Part shown: piece after piece, positions 15,583 through 23,517 of the stretch
Layout: each line of letters begins with the position of its first letter
Numbering within the stretch: position 1 is the stretch's first letter
Origin: Phycisphaerales bacterium
GTDB lineage: Bacteria; Planctomycetota; Phycisphaerae; Tepidisphaerales; Tepidisphaeraceae
Assembly: GCA_028291615.1 (NCBI GenBank)
Contig: JAQGHM010000043.1
Location: 1-35,325, forward strand
Length of the DNA: 35,325 nt
Direction of reading: 5' to 3'
Notes under the pieces: model-generated
What the model saw: only the letters and a program-made list of their open reading frames with translations
What the model was told of the DNA's origin: nothing
Database searches by the model: none
Translations under genes and position numbers: made by a program

Positions 15583-16842
15583 TCAAACCGGCAGCAGACG
15601 CACCGAAATCGAGCGGTAATACAAGCTCGTCGTCCCCTCGAACCCCGAATCGGTCCCCACGATCACCCACAGCCGCCCCTGCGCATCGGTCGTCACCGTT
15701 GAGGTATGCACCTGGGTCCGCTCCACCTCCTTGTACTGGGGCGGATTGCTGGCCTGGTCCGCCGTGACCCCATTCGCGATCGTATCGACCACGGTCATGT
15801 CCCTGCCCCCTTGCCCCTGGTCGGATTTGTCAATATTCATCCGCCAATCCCCGGCCTGATCCGCGACCGGCTTGGGCTCGGTCGTCGTCGCGCCGGCCTT
15901 CAGGAAGACTGAATCGCCCGGCGACCCGCCGATCCCGAGGCTCCCCGACGTGCCATTGCTCCCGAACACCACCGCGAACCGCACCTGGTACGCCGTGTTC
16001 GGCTTGAGACCGACTTCCGGTCCCAGTTGACGTTTGAGGAACATGAACAGGTCGTCCGAGTGGTTGTTCCCGCTCAACAGAAAACCCTGGCCCGGCCAGT
16101 TCAATTCGGCCGGAGGCGTCCGCAGGCCCGAGGCCAACTCCCAGTCGGCGTCGCGCCCCACCGGATAATCCGAGAAACCCGACCGCCACCCCAGCGTGCG
16201 CGAGGTGAATACGTAGTCCGCATCCACCGCCTCCAGCACCCGATCCCGCCCCTTCTGCCCGTTCACCAGCTTACCGCTATTGAACACCGACGTGTCCACC
16301 GAGAACGCATCGTCGCCCGCCCCGCCCAGGACAACCGCCCGGCCGCCGAACGTGCTGCGGTCCAGGATGATCCGGTCGTCCCCCTCATCTCCCCGCACCT
16401 CGACGGCCCGGCCGAACGTCGACTGCAGCACGGTGATCGCGTCGTCGCCGCCAGACCCCATCAGGTTCGAGCGTCCGGCGACGTTGACCCGGTTCAACGA
16501 CAGCGTATCGCCGGCACGCCCGCCATTGATCCGCAGGTCGCCCGCCACCGCCAAGTCCTGCACGTTCAGCATGTCCGCGCCCGGGCCGGTGTCGATGCGG
16601 AACGATTTCGTGACCCCGCCTAAAACCGCCTCGAACTCTCCGTTGATCGTCGTCGAATCGTCCGCCGCGCGGACGCGCACCTCACCCGCAGCCAGCCCCC
16701 GCGCATCCACCACGAACCGGTTCCTGGCCGCGTCTCCGGTAACGACCAAGTCGCCCCCAACGACCGAGACCGTCACGTTCCCCGCGAGCAACGTGCGCGA
16801 CTCCAACCACTCCACCGCCGCCAATAACCGCTTTCTGGACAT
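15583..16842 (-). CDS. Planctomycete surface protein: LESRTLL start, RTX-like repeats, unique C-terminal domain
   Basis: 419-aa protein. It opens MSRKRLLAAVEWLESRTLLAG, matching the N-terminal LEPR-xLL type segment that marks many planctomycete exported/surface proteins. Residues about 22-215 contain loosely repeated strands with calcium-binding-like Gly-Asp turns (GSGGDDAITV, GDEGDDRIILD, GGAGDDAFSVD), resembling RTX or beta-helix repeats. From about residue 216 a distinct globular region follows (YPVGRDADWELASGLR, NHSDDLFMFLKRQLGPEVGLKPNTAYQVRFAVVFGSN, GRLWVIVGTDSGFEGTTSLYYRSISVRLLPV). I do not recognise this C-terminal domain as a named enzyme; it looks like a ligand-binding beta-sandwich. 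A GAGGGAGAAG site precedes the ATG. It converges with the toxin gene across 143 bp where no gene was seen. Confidence 0.82.
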   Translation of the reverse strand: MSRKRLLAAVEWLESRTLLAGNVTVSVVGGDLVVTGDAARNRFVVDARGLAAGEVRVRAADDSTTINGEFEAVLGGVTKSFRIDTGPGADMLNVQDLAVAGDLRINGGRAGDTLSLNRVNVAGRSNLMGSGGDDAITVLQSTFGRAVEVRGDEGDDRIILDRSTFGGRAVVLGGAGDDAFSVDTSVFNSGKLVNGQKGRDRVLEAVDADYVFTSRTLGWRSGFSDYPVGRDADWELASGLRTPPAELNWPGQGFLLSGNNHSDDLFMFLKRQLGPEVGLKPNTAYQVRFAVVFGSNGTSGSLGIGGSPGDSVFLKAGATTTEPKPVADQAGDWRMNIDKSDQGQGGRDMTVVDTIANGVTADQASNPPQYKEVERTQVHTSTVTTDAQGRLWVIVGTDSGFEGTTSLYYRSISVRLLPV

Positions 16843-16954
16843 CTCACTTCTCCCTCGGTTCCATCGACGCGGAGGCGCAAACCGCCCCTCCCACCGACAA
16901 ACGGTCGCCGGATTGAGGTAAGGGACACCCGGTCACATTTTCACCGTCGACCCC

Positions 16955-17944
16955 CTACCCTTGGGCCTTCTCCACCGCCATCCGCATCTTCTCCACCCCC
17001 GTCTTCAAAACCTCCATCGCATCCAGCTTCCAATACTCCTTATTGAACAACTCCAGCGACAGCGCCGTCGTCCCCCCGCTCGCCTTGAGCGTCTGCAAAA
17101 TCATCGTGATCGGCGCGATCCCATCACCGGGATAAATCCGGTTCTCATCCTTCATCTTCTCCCGCGAAGGCTCAGCCGGATAATCGTTGAAATGCATCAC
17201 CGGCAGCGCCGCCCCGTCAATCAGCCGCAATCCCTCATACCCGCTCCCACCCTTATACAAATGATAAACGTCCGTCAGGATGCACGCCTTCGGATGCTTC
17301 GCACCCACCGCCACGAACGCCCCTTCCGCCAGCGTCCCCAGCGTCTTGCTGTGCCCCCATACCTCCAGCATCGGCGTCACGCCGGTCTGATCACCAAGCT
17401 CCAGCACGTGCCGATAGCGCTCCGCCGCCAGGTTCAAATCGAAGTTCGACAACTGCGTCGCCCCCATCGGCGGCGCGGCGATCCGCACCCCGCCGATCGC
17501 CGCCACCATCTCCATGTCATGCTTCATCGCCTCCAACCCCTTCTTGTGCACCTCTTCATCCCCCATCAGCCACGGCGCGAACCCGATCGCATCCACCACC
17601 GCGATCCCGTTGTCCGCAAACTGCTTCTTCAGATCCTTGAGGTCTCCCCCAGCCTTCACGTAATCATTGATCTCCCCCACCCAAGGCTCCATCGCCGCAA
17701 ACCCCGCCTTCGCCGCGAGCTCGATCTCCTTCGCCAGCCCCAGCTTCTGCCCGCGAATCGTGGAAGTGTTGAGGCAAAGGATGAACGGATTCTTCGCGGT
17801 CCCGGCCGCCGCCACCTCCGCCCGCGCCCGCCTCGACGCGCCGACGGAAATCGAAACCGCCGCCGTTCCCGCCGCCGCCGCCGCCGCGCGCTTCAAAACA
17901 CCCCGCCGCGAAACCCGCTTATGCTGACCTGATCGATGTGCCAT
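16955..17944 (-). CDS. Tat-exported TIM-barrel protein, xylose isomerase-like family
   Basis: 329-aa sugar phosphate isomerase/epimerase-like TIM barrel (AP endonuclease 2 superfamily). A Tat signal begins the protein: RVSRRGVLKRAAAAAAGTA, cleaved near residue 41. The barrel follows with LAKEIELAAKAGFAAMEPWVGEIND, the metal-site-like GFAPWLMGDEEVHKKGLEAMKHDMEMVAAIGGVRI, EVWGHSKTLGTLAEG, ACILTDVYHLYKGGSG, ALPVMHFNDYPAEPSREKMKDENRIYPGDG and ALSLELFNKEYW. Glu/Asp/His residues at these strand ends are the usual divalent-metal ligands. Planctomycetes have many such paralogs and the substrate cannot be told. The ATG at 17942-17944 was chosen because the Tat motif follows directly; TATACT lies 7 nt upstream and no ribosome site is present. 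Divergent from a MarR gene 85 bp away. Confidence 0.9.
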   Translation of the reverse strand: MAHRSGQHKRVSRRGVLKRAAAAAAGTAAVSISVGASRRARAEVAAAGTAKNPFILCLNTSTIRGQKLGLAKEIELAAKAGFAAMEPWVGEINDYVKAGGDLKDLKKQFADNGIAVVDAIGFAPWLMGDEEVHKKGLEAMKHDMEMVAAIGGVRIAAPPMGATQLSNFDLNLAAERYRHVLELGDQTGVTPMLEVWGHSKTLGTLAEGAFVAVGAKHPKACILTDVYHLYKGGSGYEGLRLIDGAALPVMHFNDYPAEPSREKMKDENRIYPGDGIAPITMILQTLKASGGTTALSLELFNKEYWKLDAMEVLKTGVEKMRMAVEKAQG

Positions 17945-17951
17945 GCGAGGC

Positions 17952-17957
17952 AGTATA
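17952..17957 (-). promoter_or_regulatory. -10 element of the TIM-barrel gene, leaderless geometry
   Basis: TATACT on the minus strand, separated from the ATG by only 7 nt, which would place the transcription start at the start codon. No clear -35 hexamer and no Shine-Dalgarno sequence were found. Confidence 0.5.
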
Positions 17958-18014
17958 ACGACAACCGCATCCGGCTTCCCGTTCCAATCCGGCGCGCCTG
18001 CAAACGGCGCTTTC

Positions 18015-18023
18015 TGGTAACAT
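18015..18023 (+). promoter_or_regulatory. Extended -10 element of the MarR gene, leaderless geometry
   Basis: TGGTAACAT (TGn plus TAACAT) ends 6 nt before the GTG start codon of the MarR gene. This fits transcription beginning at the start codon. Divergent from the TIM-barrel -10 element 57 bp away, so a MarR dimer here could control both genes. Confidence 0.45.
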
Positions 18024-18029
18024 CCAAAC

Positions 18030-18533
18030 GTGGCCAGACTCGCCAGTCCCAAAACCTCCGCTCCTCCCGTCGAAGAACTCATGTTCGAGCTGATGAACCT
18101 ATCCAAGTCCATCCGCCGCTTTATGGGACAACGCTTCGTCGAGCACGATTTCCCCCCCGCACTCTCCGGCCCGCGCATGGGCGTCCTCTTTCAGGTGCGC
18201 AAAAGCGGCGGCCTGCGCATGGGCGACCTCGCCGAGCGCCTTGGCGTAGCCCCGCGCACGGTCACCGACCTCGTTGATGGCCTCGAACGCGACGGCCTCC
18301 TCCTCCGTCGCCCCGACCCCGCCGACCGGCGCGCCACCCTCCTCGACCTCACCCCGCGCGCCCAGGTCGATTTCGATCGCGCCCACGCCACCAGCAAAGT
18401 CTTCCTCCAGGAAGTCTTCTCCCCCCTCCAGCCCGCCGAGCGCCGCCAATTTATGCGCCTGCTCGCCAAGCTGCGCAAGGGCCCGATCGCCCAAACCGCC
18501 AGCGCCTACGCGTCCGACCTCTGCCGCGATTAA
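18030..18533 (+). CDS. MarR-family transcriptional regulator
   Basis: 167-aa winged-helix DNA-binding protein. The wHTH spans about residues 50-110: ALSGPRMGVLFQVRKSGGLRMGDLAERLGVAPRTVTDLVDGLERDGLLLRRPDPADRRATLLDLTPRA, with the recognition helix VAPRTVTDLVDGLERDG and the wing DPADRRATLLDLT. Flanking helices provide the dimer interface. The GTG at 18030 was taken because of the -10-like element just before it; an ATG at 18081 would give a shorter protein. The ligand is unknown. Being divergent from the TIM-barrel gene, it probably regulates it and itself. It ends 4 bp before the stop of the convergent beta-propeller gene. Confidence 0.9.
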   Translation: MARLASPKTSAPPVEELMFELMNLSKSIRRFMGQRFVEHDFPPALSGPRMGVLFQVRKSGGLRMGDLAERLGVAPRTVTDLVDGLERDGLLLRRPDPADRRATLLDLTPRAQVDFDRAHATSKVFLQEVFSPLQPAERRQFMRLLAKLRKGPIAQTASAYASDLCRD

Positions 18534-18537
18534 TCCA

Positions 18538-20292
18538 TCACCGCTTCAGCTCAAAACAGGCCATTTCCCCGCCATTTCGCACGTATAACCGTCCCCGCGC
18601 CACCGCCGGGTGGTTCCACGTCTTCCCCTCGATCGCCTCGAACCGCCCCAACTCCTGCAGCCCGTCCGCCTTCGCCGCCACCAGCGCCACCTCGCCGCTC
18701 TCGCATTGCACCAATAGCAGCGATTGATCGTCCAGCAGCACCACCTGCCCCGACCCAAACCGCCCCTTCCGCCACTTGCGCTTGCCATCCCGAAGATCCA
18801 CGCACGACATCCCGCCCCCATCCACGCCGTAGAGATAATCCCCCTTCACGACAAAGTCCGTAAACGCAGGTCGATACGACGTGGTTGACCACTTCTGCGT
18901 CGGCCGCAGCACCCCGCCCTCCTGCGCCACGTTAACCAGCGCCGCCCCCGCCTCCCCTTCGGATGCCACCAGCACGCCCCCCGCAAAGGGATGCGGCTGC
19001 AGGCTCCGTGGCATGCCCGTCGGCGCGCCTACCACCAGATCCCAGCGGACCTTTCCGCTCTCCGGATCCATTCCGACAACGCCTTTGTCCGACCAGACCA
19101 GCAACTGCGACTCGCCCGCGACCATCCCCTCCTGCACCGAGCTATAACTGACCTTCCCCGCCGACGACGTCCAGACCGGCGCGCCGCTCTGCGCGTCATA
19201 CGCCAGCACGCCCTTCGGATCTCCGCCCGCGAAGACAACCACATGTCCGCGATTGACGAGAGGCGAAGCGCAAAATCCCCAGATCGGCAGCGGCGCGCCC
19301 GATTCCGCCGCCACGTCGCGCTGCCACGCCTTTTCACCGCTCACCGCGTCCAGGCAAAGCAATAACCCGCGCGCCGTAAACGAATAAATTCGCCCGCCCG
19401 CAAACGTCGGCGTCGCCCGCGGTCCCGGCCCCGCCATCGCCTCCTCAAATCGCGCCCCGTCCAAGTGCGCCCAGATTTCCGCGCCACTTTCCGCATCCCG
19501 GCAAACCACCGCTTCCAGCTCCCCGCGCTGCTCCTGCGTATAAACCCGCCCGCCGACGACGCACATCGACGACCACCCAGGCCCCACCGGCACCTTCCAC
19601 AACAGCTTCGGCGGCGACGCCTGCCAATCCGTCGCGATGCTCAATCCCCGCACCACCCCGTCCCGCTGCGCCCCGCGAAATCCCGGCCAATCCGCGGCCG
19701 TCTCCTCCACCGGCGCAGTCGTGGCCATCGACTTCCCACCCGCATGCTGTTGTGCCAGATACTTCTGCTCTGCCGTCTTGCTCCAGCGAAACGCCATCAT
19801 CATGTTCCCCTGTCCGTCCAGCCCCTCCCCGCGAAAGAGCGCAAACGTCCCCCACGCCAGCGCCAGCACCACCATCAACCCGCGCTTTCGCGTCGCCATC
19901 GGCAACCCGCGCCCGATCACGATCCAAGCCGCCCACGCCGTGAAGACCCACGGCATCGCCGTCAGCAGCAGCGCCATGATCCCGATCGACTTGAACGTCA
20001 GCACCCCGACGATGATCCCCGCAATCAGCCACGCCATCGCGCCCGACAGCCGCTCCCCCTTCCGCCCCCGGCGATCCAAACTCCACCACGCTAGAAACAC
20101 GATCATCAGCAGCCCCGTCGAAAACAGCATCCCCATGAACCGCTGAAACAGCGGCTGCTCGATCGTCCCCATCGCCAGGCGTACCGCCCAGAACGCCGCC
20201 ACCAGCAGCACCGCCGGCCACACCCGCGCCGCGCGTTCCGCACCGTCCGCCCCATCCGATTCATAACCGATCGCCACTGCTTCCGTCGTCAT
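18538..20292 (-). CDS. Membrane-anchored PQQ-like beta-propeller protein
   Basis: 584-aa protein with an N-terminal membrane part and an extracytoplasmic propeller. Hydrophobic segments are near residues 25-42, 52-72, 85-105, 106-128 and 137-153. From about residue 205 the mature part begins ADWPGFRGAQRDGVVRGLSIATDWQASPPKLLWKVPVGPGWSS, the same outrammed... WPxFRG opening seen in the secreted propeller at 2824. Blades follow with CRDAESGAEIWAHL, LDAVSGEKAWQRD, YDAQSGAPVWTSS, MDPESGKVRWDLV and VDLRDGKRKWRKG. No PQQ-enzyme active-site residues are evident, so the role is probably structural or binding. GAGGA lies about 9 nt before the ATG. Divergent from the PhoD-like gene. Confidence 0.9.
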   Translation of the reverse strand: MTTEAVAIGYESDGADGAERAARVWPAVLLVAAFWAVRLAMGTIEQPLFQRFMGMLFSTGLLMIVFLAWWSLDRRGRKGERLSGAMAWLIAGIIVGVLTFKSIGIMALLLTAMPWVFTAWAAWIVIGRGLPMATRKRGLMVVLALAWGTFALFRGEGLDGQGNMMMAFRWSKTAEQKYLAQQHAGGKSMATTAPVEETAADWPGFRGAQRDGVVRGLSIATDWQASPPKLLWKVPVGPGWSSMCVVGGRVYTQEQRGELEAVVCRDAESGAEIWAHLDGARFEEAMAGPGPRATPTFAGGRIYSFTARGLLLCLDAVSGEKAWQRDVAAESGAPLPIWGFCASPLVNRGHVVVFAGGDPKGVLAYDAQSGAPVWTSSAGKVSYSSVQEGMVAGESQLLVWSDKGVVGMDPESGKVRWDLVVGAPTGMPRSLQPHPFAGGVLVASEGEAGAALVNVAQEGGVLRPTQKWSTTSYRPAFTDFVVKGDYLYGVDGGGMSCVDLRDGKRKWRKGRFGSGQVVLLDDQSLLLVQCESGEVALVAAKADGLQELGRFEAIEGKTWNHPAVARGRLYVRNGGEMACFELKR

Positions 20293-20423
20293 CGTCAGGT
20301 CCTCGCAGAAGGAGAGTCGCCCAATTACTGAGGTTCCTCATTAATTCCGTGAGCGTAGTCACGCAAAATGAACGGGTCAAGCGCGGAGGTCACGAATCTC
20401 ACGCTAAGCTTTGCCGCCGCGCC

Positions 20424-20453
20424 TTGCCACGCTCGCCGCCGCCCAATCATAAT
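20424..20453 (+). promoter_or_regulatory. Promoter of the PhoD-like gene, leaderless geometry
   Basis: TTGCCA (20424-20429) and CATAAT (20448-20453) are 18 bp apart, a good sigma-70-type match. The ATG starts 7 nt after the -10, with no ribosome site between, so the transcript probably begins at the start codon. Confidence 0.6.
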
Positions 20454-20460
20454 CCACTCT

Positions 20461-22047
20461 ATGCCGCGTCCCCTATCCCGCCGCCGTTTTCTCACAGCCG
20501 CCTCCTCCACTGCTGCCGCCGCCGCGCTTGCCGGTTGCACCCACGGCCGCTTCCTCGGCATCGGCTTCCCGCGCCGCCCCGTCATCACCGGCGGCGTCGC
20601 GTCCGGCGACGTCACCGCCGACTCCGCCATCATCTGGTCCGCCACCGACCGCGGCGCACGGATGCACGTCGAGTGGGACACGACCGATTCCTTCAAATCC
20701 CCCACCCGCGTCATCGGCCCCGACGCCGTCACCCGCACCGGCTTCGCCGCCAAGCTCGACCTCCAGCGCCTCCCGCCCGACACCCGCATCTTCTACCGCG
20801 TCTGCTTCGAAAACCTCGACGACTTCTCCCTCTCCCAACCCGCCGTCGGCTCCTTCAAAACCGCCCCGGTTCCCAACGACACCCCGCGCGACATCACCTT
20901 CACCTGGTCCGGCGACACCGCCGGCCAGGGGTGGGGCATCGATCCCGCGCGCGGCGGCATGCGCATCTACAAAGCCATCGCCGACATGAGACCCGACTTC
21001 TTCATCCACTCCGGCGACACCATCTACGCCGACATCCCCATTCCGCCTGAGATCAAGCTCCCCGACGGCACGTCATGGAAGAACATCGTCACGCCCGCCA
21101 AGTCCAAACCTGCGCAAACCCTCGAAGATTTCCGCGGCGCTCACGCCTACAACCTGCTCGATAGCAACGTCCGCTACTTCAACGCCTGCGTCCCCATGAT
21201 CGCGCAGTGGGACGATCACGAGGTGCACAACAACTGGAACCCGGGCCAAAAGGTCAACGATCCCGCCTACCAAGAACAGGACTACGACATCCTCAGCGCC
21301 CGCGCTCGCCAGGCCTTCCTCGAGTCCTACGCCATCCGCCTCAATCGCGAAGATCCCCACCGCATCTACCGCTCTTACAACCACGGCCCCCTGCTCGAAG
21401 TCTTCATGCTCGACGAGCGCAGCTACCGCGGCGTCAACTCTCCCAACCGCCAACCCACCTTAGACCACGCCGCCGACTTCCTCGGCCCGCCGCAACTCGA
21501 ATGGCTCAAGACCGCGCTCAAGAACTCCACCGCCCTCTGGAAGGTCATCGCCAGCGACATGCCGATCAGCGCCATCTCCAAAGACCCCATCCCCAAAGAC
21601 GCCCCCAAGGGTACGCCCATCACCTACGAAGCCTGGGCCAACGGCGACCCCGGCGCGCCGCTAGGCCGCGAGCTCGAACTCGCCAATCTATTGTCTTTCA
21701 TCAAATCCAACCATATCAAAAATACCCTCTGGATCACCGCCGACGTCCACTACGCCGCCAACATCCACTACCACCCCGACCGCGCGGCCTTCAAAAACTT
21801 CGACCCCTTCTGGGAGTTCATCTCCGGCCCCCTCCACGCCGGCGGTTTCGGCCCCAACCCGCTCGACAAAACCTTCGGCCCCGAATACCGCTGGAAACAA
21901 GCCCCCAAAAAGTCCGCCGACGGCCCCGGCCACAACTACGGTTTCTTCGGCGCGATCCACATCGACGCGCAGTCCCGCATCATCACGGTGACTCAGCACG
22001 ACATCGACGGCAAACCGGTCGCCACCCAGACCATCAATCCGACGTAA
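20461..22047 (+). CDS. phoD: Alkaline phosphatase D family protein (PhoD-like), Tat lipoprotein
   Basis: 528-aa extracytoplasmic phosphodiesterase/phosphatase-type metalloenzyme. It begins LSRRRFLTAASS, a Tat motif, and ends the signal with AALAGC, a lipobox (Cys26), so it is likely a Tat-exported lipoprotein. Residues about 35-130 form the N-terminal PhoD beta-domain (VITGGVASGDVTADSAIIWSAT). The metallophosphatase core shows SGDTIYADIP, AQWDDHEVHNNWNPG, LDERSYRG, KVIASDMPIS and ITADVHYAANIHY, providing Asp, Asn and His ligands for the Fe/Ca-type centre. Phosphate starvation control is usual in the family, but no Pho box was identified. The ATG at 20461 matches the Tat motif start; an upstream extension has no signal. 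Confidence 0.93.
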   Translation: MPRPLSRRRFLTAASSTAAAAALAGCTHGRFLGIGFPRRPVITGGVASGDVTADSAIIWSATDRGARMHVEWDTTDSFKSPTRVIGPDAVTRTGFAAKLDLQRLPPDTRIFYRVCFENLDDFSLSQPAVGSFKTAPVPNDTPRDITFTWSGDTAGQGWGIDPARGGMRIYKAIADMRPDFFIHSGDTIYADIPIPPEIKLPDGTSWKNIVTPAKSKPAQTLEDFRGAHAYNLLDSNVRYFNACVPMIAQWDDHEVHNNWNPGQKVNDPAYQEQDYDILSARARQAFLESYAIRLNREDPHRIYRSYNHGPLLEVFMLDERSYRGVNSPNRQPTLDHAADFLGPPQLEWLKTALKNSTALWKVIASDMPISAISKDPIPKDAPKGTPITYEAWANGDPGAPLGRELELANLLSFIKSNHIKNTLWITADVHYAANIHYHPDRAAFKNFDPFWEFISGPLHAGGFGPNPLDKTFGPEYRWKQAPKKSADGPGHNYGFFGAIHIDAQSRIITVTQHDIDGKPVATQTINPT

Positions 22048-22059
22048 CACGGCTCCCCG

Positions 22060-22500
22060 TCACGCACGCTGGTCCTTTTCCAGCTCAAGCTTCCGCCACC
22101 CCACAAACATCTGAATAAAACCCCACGCGATCATTCCATAATAGAGCGTCCATATTCCACCCCCTGCGGTAACAGCAGAAAAGTAGGTGAGAGCGCTGCA
22201 AATGATCCCACCGACCGCCACCGCCGCGCCGAAGACGACGTCAAACCATCCGCTGACTTTCGCCGGCCCGCGGGCGATTCCCCGTCGCTTGTCGCGCACC
22301 GCGTCAACCACGAGTTTCACGAACCACACGGTTGCCAATGCCGCGATGATGCCCGGACCGACCGCAAATTGCCTTGAGCCGACAGGATCATCGTTCGACG
22401 GCAGTACCGTAAACACATATGCCATGAATCCACTCATTAGAATCACGATGACGAGCACGATCATCTGGATCTGTCGACCACTCAGTTGAGTCTCGCGCAT
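22060..22500 (-). CDS. Hypothetical four-helix membrane protein
   Basis: 146-aa protein not recognised as any named family. Four hydrophobic segments are visible near residues 12-32, 48-66, 85-106 and 113-132, with short charged linkers (AVRDKRRGIARGPAKVSG). The C-terminus is charged and probably cytoplasmic (GWRKLELEKDQRA). AGGAAAT lies a few nt before the ATG, and the length and hydrophobic pattern argue for a real gene. It lies 54 bp downstream of the PfkB kinase gene and may be the last gene of that unit. Confidence 0.7.
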   Translation of the reverse strand: MRETQLSGRQIQMIVLVIVILMSGFMAYVFTVLPSNDDPVGSRQFAVGPGIIAALATVWFVKLVVDAVRDKRRGIARGPAKVSGWFDVVFGAAVAVGGIICSALTYFSAVTAGGGIWTLYYGMIAWGFIQMFVGWRKLELEKDQRA

Positions 22501-22554
22501 GGGATTTCCTGTGAAATGGACTGAACAAAATTCCGGCGCACGGGCATGCCGCGC

Positions 22555-23517
22555 CTACACCCGCTCCACCCGCACCTCCCCCACCAGCCGCTCCACATCC
22601 TCGCGCCGCACCCACCCCGAATACGCCGTCAGCGCATTGGCCACGCCGCAAGCACACGCCAGCCGCAGCGCCGCCTCCACCCCGCAGTTCATCCGAGCCA
22701 CCAAACCCGCCGCGAACGCATCCCCCGACCCGATTGCGCTCACCGCCTCGACCGGCGGCGACGTCACCCGCCACATCGCACCCTCCGCCCACGCCGCCGC
22801 CCCGGCCTTCCCCATCGTCACCACCAGCCACCCCTCCACCGGCCCCGCCCGCCGCATCGCACCGTACAACTCCGCCTCCGTCTCCAGCCGCTCGCCCAGC
22901 GTCTGCGCCAGTTCCGCCCGATTCAGTTTCGCGATGACTCTCCCGCCCCGCGCCGCCAACGCCCGCCGCATCGCCTCCCCCTTCGCATCCACCACGACCA
23001 CCGGCCCCCGCCCGATCCACCGATCACAAAAATCCACCGGCGCCCCTGGCGCCAACGTCCCCGAAAAGACCATCACCGAAGCCCCCGCCACCCGCGCCTC
23101 GATGCGGTCGATCAGCGCCGCCCACTCCGCCGCCGATGCCGCCGGCGCTTCCTCCACCAGTTCCGTCGCCTGCCCCGCCGCACGATCGATCACCGTCGTG
23201 CAAAGCCGCGTCTCCGCAGCCGTCCGCACAAAATCATGCGCAATCCCCGCCCGATCCATATCCTCCAGCAACTGCTCCCCGCGCCGCCCGCCCGCAAACC
23301 CAACCGCGACTCGACTGACTTTGGCGAGCTCAGTCGAGCTGAGCTCGCCGAAGTCTAAAGCCGCCCCACCCAACACGCCCAGCACCCGCGCCACATTCAC
23401 CGACTTCCCCGAAGCATGCTCATGCACCGCGCTGGCGCGGTTCACCTCATCGATCACCAGCCGATCCACCGTCATCGTCCGCTGCACGGTAGGCGTAGTC
23501 CCAACGCAAAGAATCAC
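22555..23517 (-). CDS. PfkB-family sugar kinase (1-phosphofructokinase/tagatose-6-P kinase-like) with an in-frame palindromic insert
   Basis: 320-aa ribokinase-fold kinase resembling FruK/LacC, which phosphorylate sugar phosphates with ATP. The opening MILCVGTTPTVQRTM, the SGKSVNVARVLGVLGG substrate motif (36-51) and the C-terminal AIGSGDAFAAGL anion-hole/catalytic Asp266 motif are visible. TMGKAGAAAW and NRAELAQTLG are also typical. Residues 55-67 (DFGELSSTELAKV) are extra: in relatives the ARVLxxLG helix is followed within about six residues by the VGFxGG strand, here by 21. The extra DNA is a near-perfect palindrome (23317-23355). Whether the enzyme remains active is unknown; the insert is near the substrate-binding region but in a surface connection. 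The GTG start overlaps the acetyltransferase stop (GTGA), so translation is coupled. Confidence 0.88.
   Translation of the reverse strand: MILCVGTTPTVQRTMTVDRLVIDEVNRASAVHEHASGKSVNVARVLGVLGGAALDFGELSSTELAKVSRVAVGFAGGRRGEQLLEDMDRAGIAHDFVRTAAETRLCTTVIDRAAGQATELVEEAPAASAAEWAALIDRIEARVAGASVMVFSGTLAPGAPVDFCDRWIGRGPVVVVDAKGEAMRRALAARGGRVIAKLNRAELAQTLGERLETEAELYGAMRRAGPVEGWLVVTMGKAGAAAWAEGAMWRVTSPPVEAVSAIGSGDAFAAGLVARMNCGVEAALRLACACGVANALTAYSGWVRREDVERLVGEVRVERV
23317..23355. repeat. 17-bp-arm palindromic element within the PfkB coding region
   Basis: GACTTTGGCGAGCTCAG (23317-23333) and CTGAGCTCGCCGAAGTC (23339-23355) are inverted with one mismatch around a TCGAG loop. The element keeps the reading frame and, being palindromic, would encode a similar peptide (DFGELS...) on either strand. 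It accounts for the 13 or so residues that the kinase has beyond its family. Confidence 0.8.

Noticed and set aside
17945-18178. 78-residue N-terminal extension of the TIM-barrel protein
   Set aside because: It overlaps the MarR gene, and the Tat signal follows the ATG at 17944.
20368-20460. N-terminal extension of the PhoD-like protein
   Set aside because: The upstream codons carry no export signal and include the promoter; the Tat motif begins right after the ATG at 20461.
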